Positions 44,069 to 53,932 are shown, counted from the stretch's first letter. The stretch: 64,000 nucleotides of DNA from Vulcanimicrobiota bacterium (GCA_017307785.1 JAFKGI010000013.1:1-64000), one strand, 5' to 3'. Numbers and translations: made by a program. The notes: a model not told the origin generated them from the letters alone.

Positions 44069-45439
44069 TTAGCGGCGACGTGGAGCCAGCGAGTTGACCA
44101 CGTCGCTGGCTTCGCAGAGCAGATCCTCGATCGAGTTCAGGCGTTCTTCGCTGGCGCTCTCGACGAAGTCCCAGAGCTGATTGCTGGCTTCGTTGAGTAA
44201 CTCCAGCGCTTGCTGGGTGCGCTGCTTCACTTCCACACTGTCGCGGGAACGCGAGACCTGACCTTCGGTCGAGGTCACCAGCCGTTCTAACGCCTGGACG
44301 GACTCTTCCAATTTGTCGGAGTTCTGGCTGCCGCTCAAAAAGGATTCGGCTTGCTGCATGATCGTGGCCAATAGAGCGGGCATGGGCCGCTCGTCGCTGG
44401 TGGCTCCGCCCGACAGGCCCTCGGTGCTGACCAGATTGACCACGCCCTCGTCGGGAGAAAGAACGGCCGCGAACATGGCCAGGTTTTCGGCTGCCGCGAA
44501 GAGCGACTCGCGCTGGCTGATCAGCAAATCCACATCGCCGGCCAGGCAAGTCTGGCGCATTTCCTGGAGCACTTTGAAGAGCTCTTCGGCAGCCTGGCTC
44601 AAGGATGGATCGGTGTCGGTGGGAAGCTGACCGCGCAGCCAGTCTTCGCACTGGTCCATGGTGTCGGCCAATTCTTCGGCTGGAATCAGTTGGCCCAGGA
44701 AGCGGTCCATGGCCGCGTTGACCAGATTGACGACCGGGAAAGGCGTGGGACCCATGGATAGATGGGACTCGACGGTTTCGGCCAGAGTCTGATCGAGGTC
44801 CTGGCTGAATTGAGCCATTTGCGAAATCCAGTGGCTGATTTCGTCGGGAGTGGCTTCGCCCGACTGGACGGCGTCCACCACGGCGTGGCAGGTGTCCATC
44901 AGCCTCTCCACGTGATTGTTCATGCGGTCCTGGACGCTGGGGTCTTCGAACTCGTCGATGAAGCTGCGCAGGTCCTGCTCGAAGTGGGGCATGGATTGAA
45001 CCAGTCCGAGCGTCATCGGTCCCGGGGCTCGTCCTGCCTGCCAGGCGCGCAGGTGAACCAGCAGGCGGTTCAGATAAAGGTGAGAGGTGTCGCCGTCTTC
45101 GATCAATTCTTGATGTGCCGACTGAGCTTTACGGATGGCCACGATGGCGCGGTGCAGGTGCTCGCTGGCGGCTGTCCAGGCGGGGCCGGGCTCGTCGTCG
45201 AGTCTGGATTCCAGTTGTTCGAAACTGGTTTTCAGGTTGCGCAGTCCGTCCTGGAACTGCTCGACCATTTCTTTGGTGAATTCGGGATTCTGGGGTGCGT
45301 GCTCGATGAAAGAGTCGAGTTGCTGTTGGGTCGCCGGCAGGGCCTGTGTCAGGAGTTCGCCGAGGGCCTCTCTCTGATCGTCTCCCTGGGAGATTTTACG
45401 CGATAATTCGAGGATGGAATCACTGATGGTCTGCGACAT
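44069..45439 (-). CDS. Acidic helical protein of unknown function
   Basis: A 456-aa hydrophilic protein, strongly acidic and predicted mostly helical, with many Glu/Gln/Leu heptads (MVEQFQDGLRNLKTSFEQLE). No signal peptide, membrane helix or recognised domain. The pattern recalls coiled-coil partners or chemosensory-type helical bundles. It begins 49 bases after the GAF-GGDEF gene on the same strand, so the two may be functionally linked. Confidence 0.72.
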   Translation of the reverse strand: MSQTISDSILELSRKISQGDDQREALGELLTQALPATQQQLDSFIEHAPQNPEFTKEMVEQFQDGLRNLKTSFEQLESRLDDEPGPAWTAASEHLHRAIVAIRKAQSAHQELIEDGDTSHLYLNRLLVHLRAWQAGRAPGPMTLGLVQSMPHFEQDLRSFIDEFEDPSVQDRMNNHVERLMDTCHAVVDAVQSGEATPDEISHWISQMAQFSQDLDQTLAETVESHLSMGPTPFPVVNLVNAAMDRFLGQLIPAEELADTMDQCEDWLRGQLPTDTDPSLSQAAEELFKVLQEMRQTCLAGDVDLLISQRESLFAAAENLAMFAAVLSPDEGVVNLVSTEGLSGGATSDERPMPALLATIMQQAESFLSGSQNSDKLEESVQALERLVTSTEGQVSRSRDSVEVKQRTQQALELLNEASNQLWDFVESASEERLNSIEDLLCEASDVVNSLAPRRR

Positions 45440-45488
45440 GCGGGAGAGTTTGTCTCGCTCCTTCGAAAACCTCCATGAGGATCTCGAT

Positions 45489-47129
45489 CTATACGGCCGC
45501 GCGACCCGAGGCCCAGGGAGCGGTCGGCGGGGCCTCCATTTCTACGCCAACCCCAGGTGCCAGCACGACGGGCAGGCTGTCGGAGCAGCGAGCAGCGCTG
45601 GCCATCGCCAGTTCGGCGCGGGCGATCAGCTTCATGACGTTTTCGGCCCGGTCGGGATAGGAACAGAGGCCCACATGAGCGGTCACGTAGTAGCGAGTCA
45701 GTAAGTCGGACTCGCGCGACTGCTGGCAGATGCGCTCGGCCGCGAACATGCCCGCCATGGCGTCGGTTTCCGGCATCAAGACCCCAAAGGTGCAGTCTCC
45801 CAGGCGGGCCACGATGTCGGTTTCGCGCACACACACTTGCAACACTTCGGCGAAGAGAACTTCCAGCTGGTTGCTCAACTCGTGCCCGTGGTGGTTGCGC
45901 ACTTGCTCCAGGCCCTGCAGGTTGATGGCCAGCAGCGAAAGGGGGCGCTGGTAGCGACGTGCCCGCGTCAGTTCGTCCTGGCAGCGCTGATAGAGATGGT
46001 TGCGCGAGTAGACTTCGGTGACGGGATCGAGGATGGCCAGGTGGTAGAGGCGCGAGTTGTTGATCGCCTGGGAAGCCTGGACGGCGAGCTTCATGCCTTC
46101 CTCGATGTGCTGCGGTTGGAATTGCTTCCCCCGAGCACGGTTGGTGATGTTCATTACTCCCAGGGCCAGTCCGTCCACGTGCAGAGGCAGGCAGACGATG
46201 GAGGCCACCTGGGAAAGTTCTGGTTCGAGGAAGACCGGCTCGCGGTCGACCTGATTGACGATCATTGGCTGCAGTGACTGACAGACTTTGCCGGCCACTC
46301 CCTCGCCCAACTTCAGGCGTCGGCAAGATTGATCGCCCCGTCGGATGCGCTCCTGAACTTCAGGTTCCAGGCCGAAGGTGGCGCGCACCACCAGTTCGCC
46401 GCTGGACTCGTCCAGCAGCATGAGAGAGCCTTTTTCGCCGCCCAGGGTGGCTACCGCCGTGGCCAGCAGCTTTTCCAGTTGCGCGTAGCGGTCTTCCAGT
46501 CGGCTCAGCACCTGGGACCAGTCGTCCATCAGGTTCAGCAGGCGAGTTTGCTTCTGCACCTGATGGCGCTGGCGGTGGAGGGCTCGGCGGGTCTGTTCCA
46601 GGCCTTCCCGCATGCGCAGGCTGGCCAGTGCCTGAGAGGCGCGTTCTCCGAGGCGCTCCAGGAAATCCACGACGATCGCTTCCTGGGGCTGGCGGTCCAG
46701 CGAGATGACGGCGGTGGGCGCGTTGAGATTGCGCAGGCGCAGGCCGGCTGCAATCGGCTGCGCGATGCCGAGGGCCAGGCTGACGGCCTTGCCCTCGATC
46801 AGGTAGCCGCTGCCCGCGGTCAGCAAGGAGCGGACCGGAGTGGGCGAGACTTCGGGTCGTTCCGGGTAGCCGTGGGTGACCAGAAGCGGCGCCAGCGCAG
46901 GTTCGTCCAGACCGACGTAAAGCAAGCTGTGTTCTCCGCAGCGTTGGGCGACGGCGCGCAGCAAGAGCCGGGCGAAATCTTCTTCGTTCTCGGCTTGAAA
47001 GAGTTGACGAGCGATTTGGTCCAGCAGTCGCTGCTGGTACTCCTGGGCGACCAGGTCGGCAAAGCGAGCCGAGACCAGGTCGAGTGCGTCGTCGTCGTAT
47101 TGAAGTATGTCCGTTATGTCTTGTGGCAT
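45489..47129 (-). CDS. GAF-GGDEF-like signalling protein with degenerate active site
   Basis: A 546-aa cytoplasmic protein. N-terminal residues ~25-165 look like a divergent GAF sensor. A coiled coil follows (~170-215), then a clear GAF domain (~220-370; GEKGSLMLLDESSG, GVAGKVCQS) and a diguanylate-cyclase-like domain (~375-525; DPVTEVYSRNHL). The catalytic signature expected as GGDEF reads LGDCTF, and the metal-binding Asp of the first strand is Asn (LLAINLQG), so cyclase activity is unlikely. It may bind a nucleotide or act through protein contacts. Divergent from the glutamate dehydrogenase gene. Confidence 0.87.
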   Translation of the reverse strand: MPQDITDILQYDDDALDLVSARFADLVAQEYQQRLLDQIARQLFQAENEEDFARLLLRAVAQRCGEHSLLYVGLDEPALAPLLVTHGYPERPEVSPTPVRSLLTAGSGYLIEGKAVSLALGIAQPIAAGLRLRNLNAPTAVISLDRQPQEAIVVDFLERLGERASQALASLRMREGLEQTRRALHRQRHQVQKQTRLLNLMDDWSQVLSRLEDRYAQLEKLLATAVATLGGEKGSLMLLDESSGELVVRATFGLEPEVQERIRRGDQSCRRLKLGEGVAGKVCQSLQPMIVNQVDREPVFLEPELSQVASIVCLPLHVDGLALGVMNITNRARGKQFQPQHIEEGMKLAVQASQAINNSRLYHLAILDPVTEVYSRNHLYQRCQDELTRARRYQRPLSLLAINLQGLEQVRNHHGHELSNQLEVLFAEVLQVCVRETDIVARLGDCTFGVLMPETDAMAGMFAAERICQQSRESDLLTRYYVTAHVGLCSYPDRAENVMKLIARAELAMASAARCSDSLPVVLAPGVGVEMEAPPTAPWASGRAAV

Positions 47130-47448
47130 TTGGTTGACCCCGAACCGCCAGCATACCCCGAGGTTGGTGGCCCGGGGATAGACGGGTTATTACCAGATGG
47201 TAAAGTTCACTCTTATAGCCCGATTGGCATCGGCGTAAACCTCGCCGAGTCGGAGTATTTAGGGTAATTTTTGATGGACTTAGGCTTTTCGCGTTCTTGA
47301 TTGCGGTTAATGCTGGCAAAGTTAACTTAATGGTCTGTTCGGTGCAGTTGCGCCCGGCTTTTCGCGCGGAAAGCGCTAGAAATCTTGAAGCAGGCCCCCT
47401 TTCTGCCCTGAGCGAACACGCCCCGACATCTTTACGGAGGATTATCTC
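47130..47448. other. Intergenic region, GDH 5' leader
   Basis: 319 bases with no supported gene. It lies between divergent start codons, so should hold both promoters. An SD (GGAGG) for the GDH gene is at its end. Two direct copies of GGCTTTTCGCG (47,283 and 47,357) are 74 bases apart; no regulator is suggested. Confidence 0.5.
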
Positions 47449-50400
47449 GTGGCCGTAACTCTGGAGAAACTCCAGCAGCACATCACCCAGAAAATGCCCA
47501 GCGCGGACGCCGAATTTCTCAAGCAACTGTCCGGTGCTCTCTTTGAAAAAGCCAGCGACGATTTCTTGGAATCGTTTGACGCCGAGGGAATGACAGCGAT
47601 GACGCTGGGCGCTTTGCGCTCGCTCGAAGCTCGCAAGCGCTCTCCCCTGAGCGTCCGCCTGTTTAACCCCACTCTGGAAGGGGACGGCTGGACCTGTCCC
47701 AATACGGTTATTGAAATCATTCTCGACGATCGACCTTTCATCGTCGACACCATTCGGGCTGAACTCAAGCGGCTGGGGCTGCGCCTCAGCTACCTGCTCC
47801 ACCCGATTTTGCACCTGGGCCGCGACGCCGACGGTAAGTTGGAGCGCAAGCTCGAGCGCTCCACCGCTGTGCGCGGTGAAGCTTACGAACTCTATTTCGT
47901 GGACCGCCTCGACGAAGCTCGTCAGGAAGAAGTGAAGGGGCGGCTGAACGCGGTCCTCGACGACCTGTTGCTGGCCACCAACGATTACCAGGATATGAAG
48001 AAGCAGGCGGAGGTGGTCAAGGAAACCCTGGCTGCGCTTCGTCAGGCTAGTTCCGATGAAACGCGAGCGGCCGACCTGGCTGAGTGCGAGGCTTTTGTCG
48101 ACTGGCTGCGCTCCAATAACTTTATCTTCCTGGGATACCGAGAGTACGACCTGGTGGAAGACAAGGGCCAGAAGTGTCTGGTCATGCATCCCAACAGCTG
48201 TCTGGGCATCTTGCGCAACACCTCGCTCAGTAACTATATGAAGCCCGTACCCTTGAACGAACTTTCCGAGAATCTGCGGGCTCGGGTCATCAGCGGGCCC
48301 TTGCTGATCGTGACCAAAACGAATGCTGAGGCCACCGTGCATCGCGCCGTCCGCATGGACTACATCGGCGTGAAGAAGTGGGGCCCCGGTGACGAGACGC
48401 AGGGTGAAATGCGCTTTGTAGGCCTCTTCACCAGTCAGGGTCTGTCGACTCCGGTGCGCGAGATTCCCATTCTGCGGCGCAAGCTCCAGCGAGTGCTGGA
48501 AATGGACCAGGCTCTCGAGGGCAGTCACGACTTCAAGCAGATCGTATCGATTTTCAACTCGATGCCGCGCGAAGAGCTGTTCTGGACCGAAGCCGTGGCC
48601 CTGCACAAAGACATTCGCGCCATTATGGAGATTCAGCGTCAGCACAAGGTGCGCGTGACCTTGCGCCCCGATCCGCTGGCTCGTGGCGTGCAGGTGATGG
48701 TCATTATGCCGCGCGACCGTTTCAACACGGAAGTGCGTAACCGCATTCAGGAACTGCTTTCGGCCCGCTTTGGAGCGACCCATGTGGACTATCAGCTCTC
48801 CTTTGGCGAAGAAGAAGACCAGGTCCGCTTCCACTTCTTCTTCACCACCGACAACCGTCTCCACGACCTGGATATGGGCAAGCTGGAAAAGGAAGTCGCG
48901 GACCTCACGCGCACCTGGATCGATCTGCTCGGCGAGAAGCTGCGCCAGGTCCAGGGGGATGTGGAGGGAGCCCGCATCGCCAAGCTTTACGCGGAGTCTT
49001 TTGACGAAGCCTACAAGTCGGCGACCTCCTTCAACGTGGCCAGCAAGGACATCGGCAATCTGGAGCGCTTGTTCTCAAGCCAGGACGACCACTTTGTGGT
49101 CGACTTCATCAATGCTCCGGAAGACCAGTTGACCACCCCCTGCACTCAGTTGCGTATCGCCCATTACGGCGCCAGTTTCCATCTCAGCGACGTGCTGCCG
49201 ATTCTGGAAAACCTGGGTCTCAAAGTGCTGGTGCAGAACAGTTTCGAAGTGCACTCGGCTCACGACAAAGAAGCCAATCTGGACGTCTTCCGCGTGCAGA
49301 AGAAGGGCAGCGGGCAGCCGCTCGACGCGCAGGCGGACCGCGAACGCTTCCTGGCCGCTCTGGACGCGCTGCTGGAAGGGCGGGCGGAGAACGATCGCCT
49401 GAATGGACTGGTGCTCACCACTCGTCTCAGTCTGCGTCAGGTTGCTCTGCTGCGCAGCTACCTGGTGCACTTGGGGCAGATTCAACCGGCGAACGCGCGC
49501 GACTTCCTGATCGATTCGCTGTTGGGTAACCCGAATTGCGCCCAGTTCCTCTACGAATACTTCGAGGCTCGCTTCAAACCGGGCCTGGACAAGCGAGAGG
49601 AGTCGATGGAGTCGGCCAAGGGACGCTTCTTCGACAGTCTGAATGCGGTGACGTCGCTGGCCTTCGACCGCACTCTGCGCGACCTCTACAACTTGATGTC
49701 GGCCTCGCTGCGCACCAACTACTTCTTGGACAAGCCCTATATCAGTCACAAGATCAATTCCCACGAGGTGAAAAAGATGCCGGAGCCCCGGCCGCTTTTC
49801 GAAATCGTGGTGGTGGCTCCGGGCGTCGACGGCATCCATTTGCGCGGCGGCAAGGTCGCTCGCGGTGGTCTGCGTTGGTCGGACCGCCCCGACTTCCGCA
49901 CCGAGGTGCTTGGTCTGATGAAGACCCAGATGACCAAGAACGCGGTGATCGTGCCGGTGGGCTCCAAGGGTGGCTTTGCGCTCAAGAACGCGCCCAAGGA
50001 CCGGGCCGAAGTGGCCGTCTACGTGGTGGAGCAATACAAGACGTTTATTCGCGGCTTGCTCGACCTTACCGACAACAACGTGGGCGGCAAGGTGACTCAT
50101 CCCGAGGGGCTGGTCATCTATGACGAGGACGATCCTTACCTGGTCGTGGCCGCCGACAAAGGCACGGCTACTTTTTCCGACATCGCCAACAGTGTGTCGG
50201 CCGAATACGGCTTCTGGTTGGGCGATGCATTCGCTTCGGGCGGATCCCAGGGTTACGACCACAAGAAAGAAGGCATCACGGCTCGCGGCGCCTGGGAAGG
50301 CGTGTGTCGTCACTTCCGCGAGATGGGCGTCAATGTTCACAAGGAAGAGATCACGGTGGCCGGCATCGGCGACCTGGCTGGCGACGTCTTCGGCAATGGC

Positions 50401-52275
50401 CTGATCTACAGCGATACGCTGCGCCTGATCGCGGCCTTCAATCACATCCACATCTTCCTGGATCCCAATCCGGAGGCCAAGAAAAGCTATCAGGAGCGAG
50501 TGCGCATGTTCAATCTGCCCCGCTCCAGTTGGGAAGACTACGACAAGTCCTTGATCAGCAAGGGCGGCGGCGTCTTCTCGCGTGCCTCCAAGTCGATCGA
50601 CCTGAGCCCGGAGATCCGCCAGGCTCTGGGAATCGAAGACGAGTCGCTGAGCGGCGAGGACCTGGTTAAGGCCATCCTCAAGGCTCCCGTCGACCTGCTC
50701 TGGAACGGCGGAATCGGCACCTACGTCAAGTCCTCCGATGAGCGCAACGTGGACGTAGGTGACTCGAGCAATGACTCGGTGCGCATCGATGCTCCCGAGT
50801 TGCGGGCCAAAGTGGTGGGCGAAGGTGGAAACCAGGGCTTCACGCAGCTGGCCCGCATCCAATACGCGCTGGGCGGCGGACGTATCAATACCGACGCCAT
50901 CGATAACTCGGCCGGCGTGGATATGAGCGACCACGAGGTCAACATCAAGATCCTGTTCGGCCAGATGATCTCCCGGGGCGAGCTCACCAATGAGCAGCGA
51001 AACGCGGTACTGGGCGAGATGACCGATGAGGTCAACAAGCTGGTGTTGGCCGACAACTACCATCAGACTCTGTCGCTTTCGATTTCCGAGCGCCGCAGTC
51101 GCGAAAATCTGGATGTCTTCATCTCGATGATGGAGTATCTGGCCGACCGTGGCGGCCTGCGCACCGACGTGGAGTTTCTGCCCGACTCGCGCACCCTGCA
51201 GGAGCGGGTTCGCTCGGGACGCGGCTTTGCACGTCCGGAGCTGGCCATCCTGATGGCTTACTCCAAGATGGGCCTGTTCCGTCGTATTCTAGAGACGGAC
51301 TTCCCGGACGAGCCGGCCTTCCAGAATCAGTTGGTGGAGTATTTCCCGACCGCGATGCAGCAACGCTTCCCGGACTGGATCAAGCGCCATCCGCTGCGCC
51401 GCGAGATTATCGCCACTCAGTTCACCAATCGGGTGATCGATATTCTGGGCATGACCTTCGTGCATCGCAAGATTCAGGACACCGGCGCCAGTCCCATCCA
51501 GGTGGTGCGTGCCGCTCTGTCCGCTCTGGAGATTGTGGGCGCCTATGATTTCGTGCGTCAGGTCAACGATCTCGACAACCAGGTTCCGGCTTCCGACCAG
51601 TACGGCGCTCTCGAGCGTCTGGGCGTGGCCGTCGAGAACGTGGTCGCCTGGACGCTGCTGACCGACGCCGATCTGAGTTCGCTCACCGACTTCATTCAGC
51701 GCTACAAGACGCCGCTTTCGGAGCTGCGCGGCAAGCTCGCCGAGCTGCTGCCTCCCAAGCAGATCGAACGCCTCAATCGTCTCAGCGAAGAAGCCAAAGC
51801 CAAGGGCTTCCCCGAGGGCGTGGCTCAGGCTCTGGTCAGTCTGGAGTGGGTGCCCAGCGGTCTGGGCGTGATCGAAACCCATCTGCAGGCCAAGGTCTCC
51901 CTGGCGGAAGCGGCCACTCGCTACTTCTCGCTGGTCGAGCGTTTCCAGCTGAGCTGGCTGCGCAACACCCTCAAGGCCCTGCGCGTCACCGACAAGTGGG
52001 AACAGATCGCTCTCGAAGGCCTGGCCGTCGAGTTGCGCCGGGTGCAGCTGCAGCTGGTGCTGAGCAATCAGGAATTCCCGAGCGTCGACGGTGGTCTGGT
52101 CTTCCGCTACTTCAATGCTCTCGACGAAATCAAGGCCAAGGGGACGATTACCCTGGCCGCCGGTGACGTGCTGGCGCGTATGTTGGGTCAAATGGCTCAA
52201 GGTGCTCACAGTCACGATCCGCGCACCTTGGAAACTCTGCCGGCTCTGCCCGGTGTGAAGACCAAGCGGCGCTGA
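47449..52275 (+). CDS. Large NAD-specific glutamate dehydrogenase (GDH-180 type)
   Basis: A 1608-aa enzyme oxidising glutamate to 2-oxoglutarate and ammonia with NAD. The long N-terminal part (~1-700) contains ACT-like regulatory modules (VIEIILDDRPFIVDTI). The catalytic core has RGGLRWSDRPDFRTEVL and KNAVIVPVGSKGGF near 805-845, and the dinucleotide fold includes VAGIGDLAGDVFGNGL. The C-terminal ~400 residues are the helical extension of the family. Length agrees with the usual ~1600. It starts with GTG behind ACGGAGG. Large GDHs usually act catabolically with allosteric control by amino acids. A strong hairpin follows 17 bases after the stop. Confidence 0.95.
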   Translation: MAVTLEKLQQHITQKMPSADAEFLKQLSGALFEKASDDFLESFDAEGMTAMTLGALRSLEARKRSPLSVRLFNPTLEGDGWTCPNTVIEIILDDRPFIVDTIRAELKRLGLRLSYLLHPILHLGRDADGKLERKLERSTAVRGEAYELYFVDRLDEARQEEVKGRLNAVLDDLLLATNDYQDMKKQAEVVKETLAALRQASSDETRAADLAECEAFVDWLRSNNFIFLGYREYDLVEDKGQKCLVMHPNSCLGILRNTSLSNYMKPVPLNELSENLRARVISGPLLIVTKTNAEATVHRAVRMDYIGVKKWGPGDETQGEMRFVGLFTSQGLSTPVREIPILRRKLQRVLEMDQALEGSHDFKQIVSIFNSMPREELFWTEAVALHKDIRAIMEIQRQHKVRVTLRPDPLARGVQVMVIMPRDRFNTEVRNRIQELLSARFGATHVDYQLSFGEEEDQVRFHFFFTTDNRLHDLDMGKLEKEVADLTRTWIDLLGEKLRQVQGDVEGARIAKLYAESFDEAYKSATSFNVASKDIGNLERLFSSQDDHFVVDFINAPEDQLTTPCTQLRIAHYGASFHLSDVLPILENLGLKVLVQNSFEVHSAHDKEANLDVFRVQKKGSGQPLDAQADRERFLAALDALLEGRAENDRLNGLVLTTRLSLRQVALLRSYLVHLGQIQPANARDFLIDSLLGNPNCAQFLYEYFEARFKPGLDKREESMESAKGRFFDSLNAVTSLAFDRTLRDLYNLMSASLRTNYFLDKPYISHKINSHEVKKMPEPRPLFEIVVVAPGVDGIHLRGGKVARGGLRWSDRPDFRTEVLGLMKTQMTKNAVIVPVGSKGGFALKNAPKDRAEVAVYVVEQYKTFIRGLLDLTDNNVGGKVTHPEGLVIYDEDDPYLVVAADKGTATFSDIANSVSAEYGFWLGDAFASGGSQGYDHKKEGITARGAWEGVCRHFREMGVNVHKEEITVAGIGDLAGDVFGNGLIYSDTLRLIAAFNHIHIFLDPNPEAKKSYQERVRMFNLPRSSWEDYDKSLISKGGGVFSRASKSIDLSPEIRQALGIEDESLSGEDLVKAILKAPVDLLWNGGIGTYVKSSDERNVDVGDSSNDSVRIDAPELRAKVVGEGGNQGFTQLARIQYALGGGRINTDAIDNSAGVDMSDHEVNIKILFGQMISRGELTNEQRNAVLGEMTDEVNKLVLADNYHQTLSLSISERRSRENLDVFISMMEYLADRGGLRTDVEFLPDSRTLQERVRSGRGFARPELAILMAYSKMGLFRRILETDFPDEPAFQNQLVEYFPTAMQQRFPDWIKRHPLRREIIATQFTNRVIDILGMTFVHRKIQDTGASPIQVVRAALSALEIVGAYDFVRQVNDLDNQVPASDQYGALERLGVAVENVVAWTLLTDADLSSLTDFIQRYKTPLSELRGKLAELLPPKQIERLNRLSEEAKAKGFPEGVAQALVSLEWVPSGLGVIETHLQAKVSLAEAATRYFSLVERFQLSWLRNTLKALRVTDKWEQIALEGLAVELRRVQLQLVLSNQEFPSVDGGLVFRYFNALDEIKAKGTITLAAGDVLARMLGQMAQGAHSHDPRTLETLPALPGVKTKRR

Positions 52276-52292
52276 GCTCAACCGGGAACTCC

Positions 52293-52335
52293 GAGAACGG
52301 GCACTGCATTGGTTCGCCCATGCAGTGCCCTTCTC
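52293..52335 (+). promoter_or_regulatory. Hairpin sequestering the anti-sigma start codon
   Basis: GGGCACTGCAT (52,299-52,309) pairs perfectly with ATGCAGTGCCC (52,320-52,330) around a 10-base loop; GAGAA/TTCTC extends it to 16 pairs with one bulge. The right arm begins exactly at the anti-sigma ATG and no SD precedes it. It is not followed by a U run, so it is a poor intrinsic terminator for the GDH gene and could control translation of the sigma module. Confidence 0.6.
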
Positions 52336-53051
52336 TGGACGACGTAACGCCCGCCCATCTTTCGGAATGCGAGAGGTGTCGGCGGGCTTTGGCTTTGCAA
52401 GAGGGACTGCGGGCCAAGCTCCAGGCGGCGGAAGCCACTGAGCTTCCCGAGGGCTTTCGCGCCCGCCTGGTGGCCCGCCTGGACCGCGTCCAGGCGGAGG
52501 TGGAGCCGGGTCGACTGGCTGCTCGTGGCTGGACCGGGCGCATCTTCCGGGGGCTGGGACTGGTCGCTTGTCTTTTATTGGCCTGTCTGCCGCTGATGTT
52601 TCGGGGTCAGGCTTCTCAGTTGAGTGAGGCTCTGGCCGAGCATCACGCCGCCTGCTGGGCTTTGCCAACCAATTCCCGGTGTGTTACCGACGTTGAGCAT
52701 TGGGTTGAGACTCATCCGGCCGCCCAGATGAGGGTGCCGTTGGCTCAGGGGTTCGTCGAGAAAGAGCGGCGCATTTGTCCGTTTGGCGACGTCGCGACGG
52801 GGCCACATTTGCTGCTGCTCGATCCCAAGGGCCGGCAGGCTTCTCTGTTTATTCTGCCGCTTTCCGAGTCTAAGGGTCGAGTTCCGAAGGACCTTCAGGC
52901 TCAGGCGGTGGGCTCGCAGACGGTGGCGATGTGGCACAGTCGCAACTGGGCCTTCGCGCTGGTGGCCCAGGGTTCCAAGGACGAGGTCGTGCAATGGGTG
53001 CAGCCGGCTCTGGGTAGTGACCAGCCCTGGCGGATTCTGGCGGCTCGCTGA
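52320..53051 (+). CDS. Anti-sigma factor, membrane-anchored (ZAS-like)
   Basis: A 243-aa protein. The N-terminus has the zinc-binding anti-sigma pattern HLSECERC (HxxxCxxC), with an additional Cys at position 3. One membrane helix (LGLVACLLLACLPLMF) is at ~82-100, leaving ~140 residues outside the cytoplasm. It should hold the following ECF sigma factor inactive until a redox or envelope signal. The order anti-sigma before sigma is reversed from the usual one. The start codon lies in the right arm of a hairpin and lacks an SD, so its translation may depend on read-in from the GDH gene. Confidence 0.75.
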   Translation: MQCPSLDDVTPAHLSECERCRRALALQEGLRAKLQAAEATELPEGFRARLVARLDRVQAEVEPGRLAARGWTGRIFRGLGLVACLLLACLPLMFRGQASQLSEALAEHHAACWALPTNSRCVTDVEHWVETHPAAQMRVPLAQGFVEKERRICPFGDVATGPHLLLLDPKGRQASLFILPLSESKGRVPKDLQAQAVGSQTVAMWHSRNWAFALVAQGSKDEVVQWVQPALGSDQPWRILAAR

Positions 53052-53052
53052 A

Positions 53053-53616
53053 GTGTCCATCACCGCGGAAGATCGGGAAAGATTTGATCGGGAGGCTCTG
53101 GTGCACGCCGAGGCCCTGTTCCGCTTTGCGCGTCGCCTGACAGGGCAGGACGATTCGGCGGAGGATCTGGTTCAGGAGTGTTTTGAGAAGGCGTTGCGCT
53201 CTTTTCATCAATACAAGCCGGGCACCAACTGTAAGTCCTGGCTTTTTACGATTCTGCACAACTGTCATCGGATGCGCCTGCGTTCCGCTCAGCATCGGCG
53301 CGAGGTGCTCGATCCCGGCGATGATCCGAGCTTCTCGCTGGTGGAGCATTTTCTCGAACACGAAGTTTCTTCGGAGCAGACTTTCTTTGACAATACCCCC
53401 AGTGCGGAAGTCCGTCAGGCGGTAGGGGAGTTGAGCGAGGGATTGCGTTCCGTGGTGCTGCTCTCGGATGTGGAAGGACTGACCTATCAGGAGATCGCGG
53501 AGGTCCTGTCAGTGCCGATCGGGACCGTGCGTTCTCGCTTGAACCGGGCGCGCACCAGTCTAAGCCAGAAGCTCTGGCAGATCTTTCGCGCGCACCTGGC
53601 GGTGCCGGCACGATGA
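53053..53616 (+). CDS. ECF RNA polymerase sigma factor
   Basis: A 187-aa sigma-70 family protein. Region 2 includes LVQECFEKALRSFHQY and the DNA-melting/-10 helix KSWLFTILHNCHRM; region 4 has the helix-turn-helix LTYQEIAEVLSVPIGTVRSRLNRAR. No region 3 is present, as expected for ECF factors. The GTG at 53,053 starts one base after the anti-sigma stop, indicating coupling. The stop overlaps the next start (ATGATGA). Confidence 0.92.
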   Translation: MSITAEDRERFDREALVHAEALFRFARRLTGQDDSAEDLVQECFEKALRSFHQYKPGTNCKSWLFTILHNCHRMRLRSAQHRREVLDPGDDPSFSLVEHFLEHEVSSEQTFFDNTPSAEVRQAVGELSEGLRSVVLLSDVEGLTYQEIAEVLSVPIGTVRSRLNRARTSLSQKLWQIFRAHLAVPAR

Positions 53617-53924
53617 TGGACCGCGTCTTTCAGGAGGGCGTGGGTCCCCTACTGGCTCCGCTGGGCTTCTCGGGTCGTGGTGGATTGCTGCGCAAGGATG
53701 GCTGGGTTTTGGAGATTTTGCCGGGCGCGGACCGCTTCGAAGTGGGCGTCGGAAAAGGCGGTAAAAGCTGGTCGGAGTGTCCGGAGCGCACGACTCTGGG
53801 AGAACTCTGGAAAGGCAAGCCTTATCACTGGAAGATGAACTCTCCGGCCGATATCAAGCCAGCCGTGGAGCAGGTCACCGTGCTGGTACTCGAGCTGGCG
53901 CTGCCCTGGTTTCAGGGCAGCTAG
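53613..53924 (+). CDS. Small hypothetical protein downstream of the sigma factor
   Basis: A 103-aa protein. The N-terminal pattern PLLAPLGFSGRGGLLRK with a following strand-rich region (WVLEILPGADRFEVGVG) resembles DUF4304-type proteins, without certainty. It has no signal peptide. It overlaps the sigma stop by 4 bases and is probably co-transcribed; the role in the sigma module is unknown. The second Met at 53,616 is an equal start candidate. Confidence 0.62.
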   Translation: MMDRVFQEGVGPLLAPLGFSGRGGLLRKDGWVLEILPGADRFEVGVGKGGKSWSECPERTTLGELWKGKPYHWKMNSPADIKPAVEQVTVLVLELALPWFQGS

Positions 53925-53932
53925 CCAGACTC

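Noticed and set aside
46360..51063. Long minus-strand frames opposite the glutamate dehydrogenase and its leader
   Set aside because: Antisense of a fully conserved 1608-aa enzyme; no RBS or family features.
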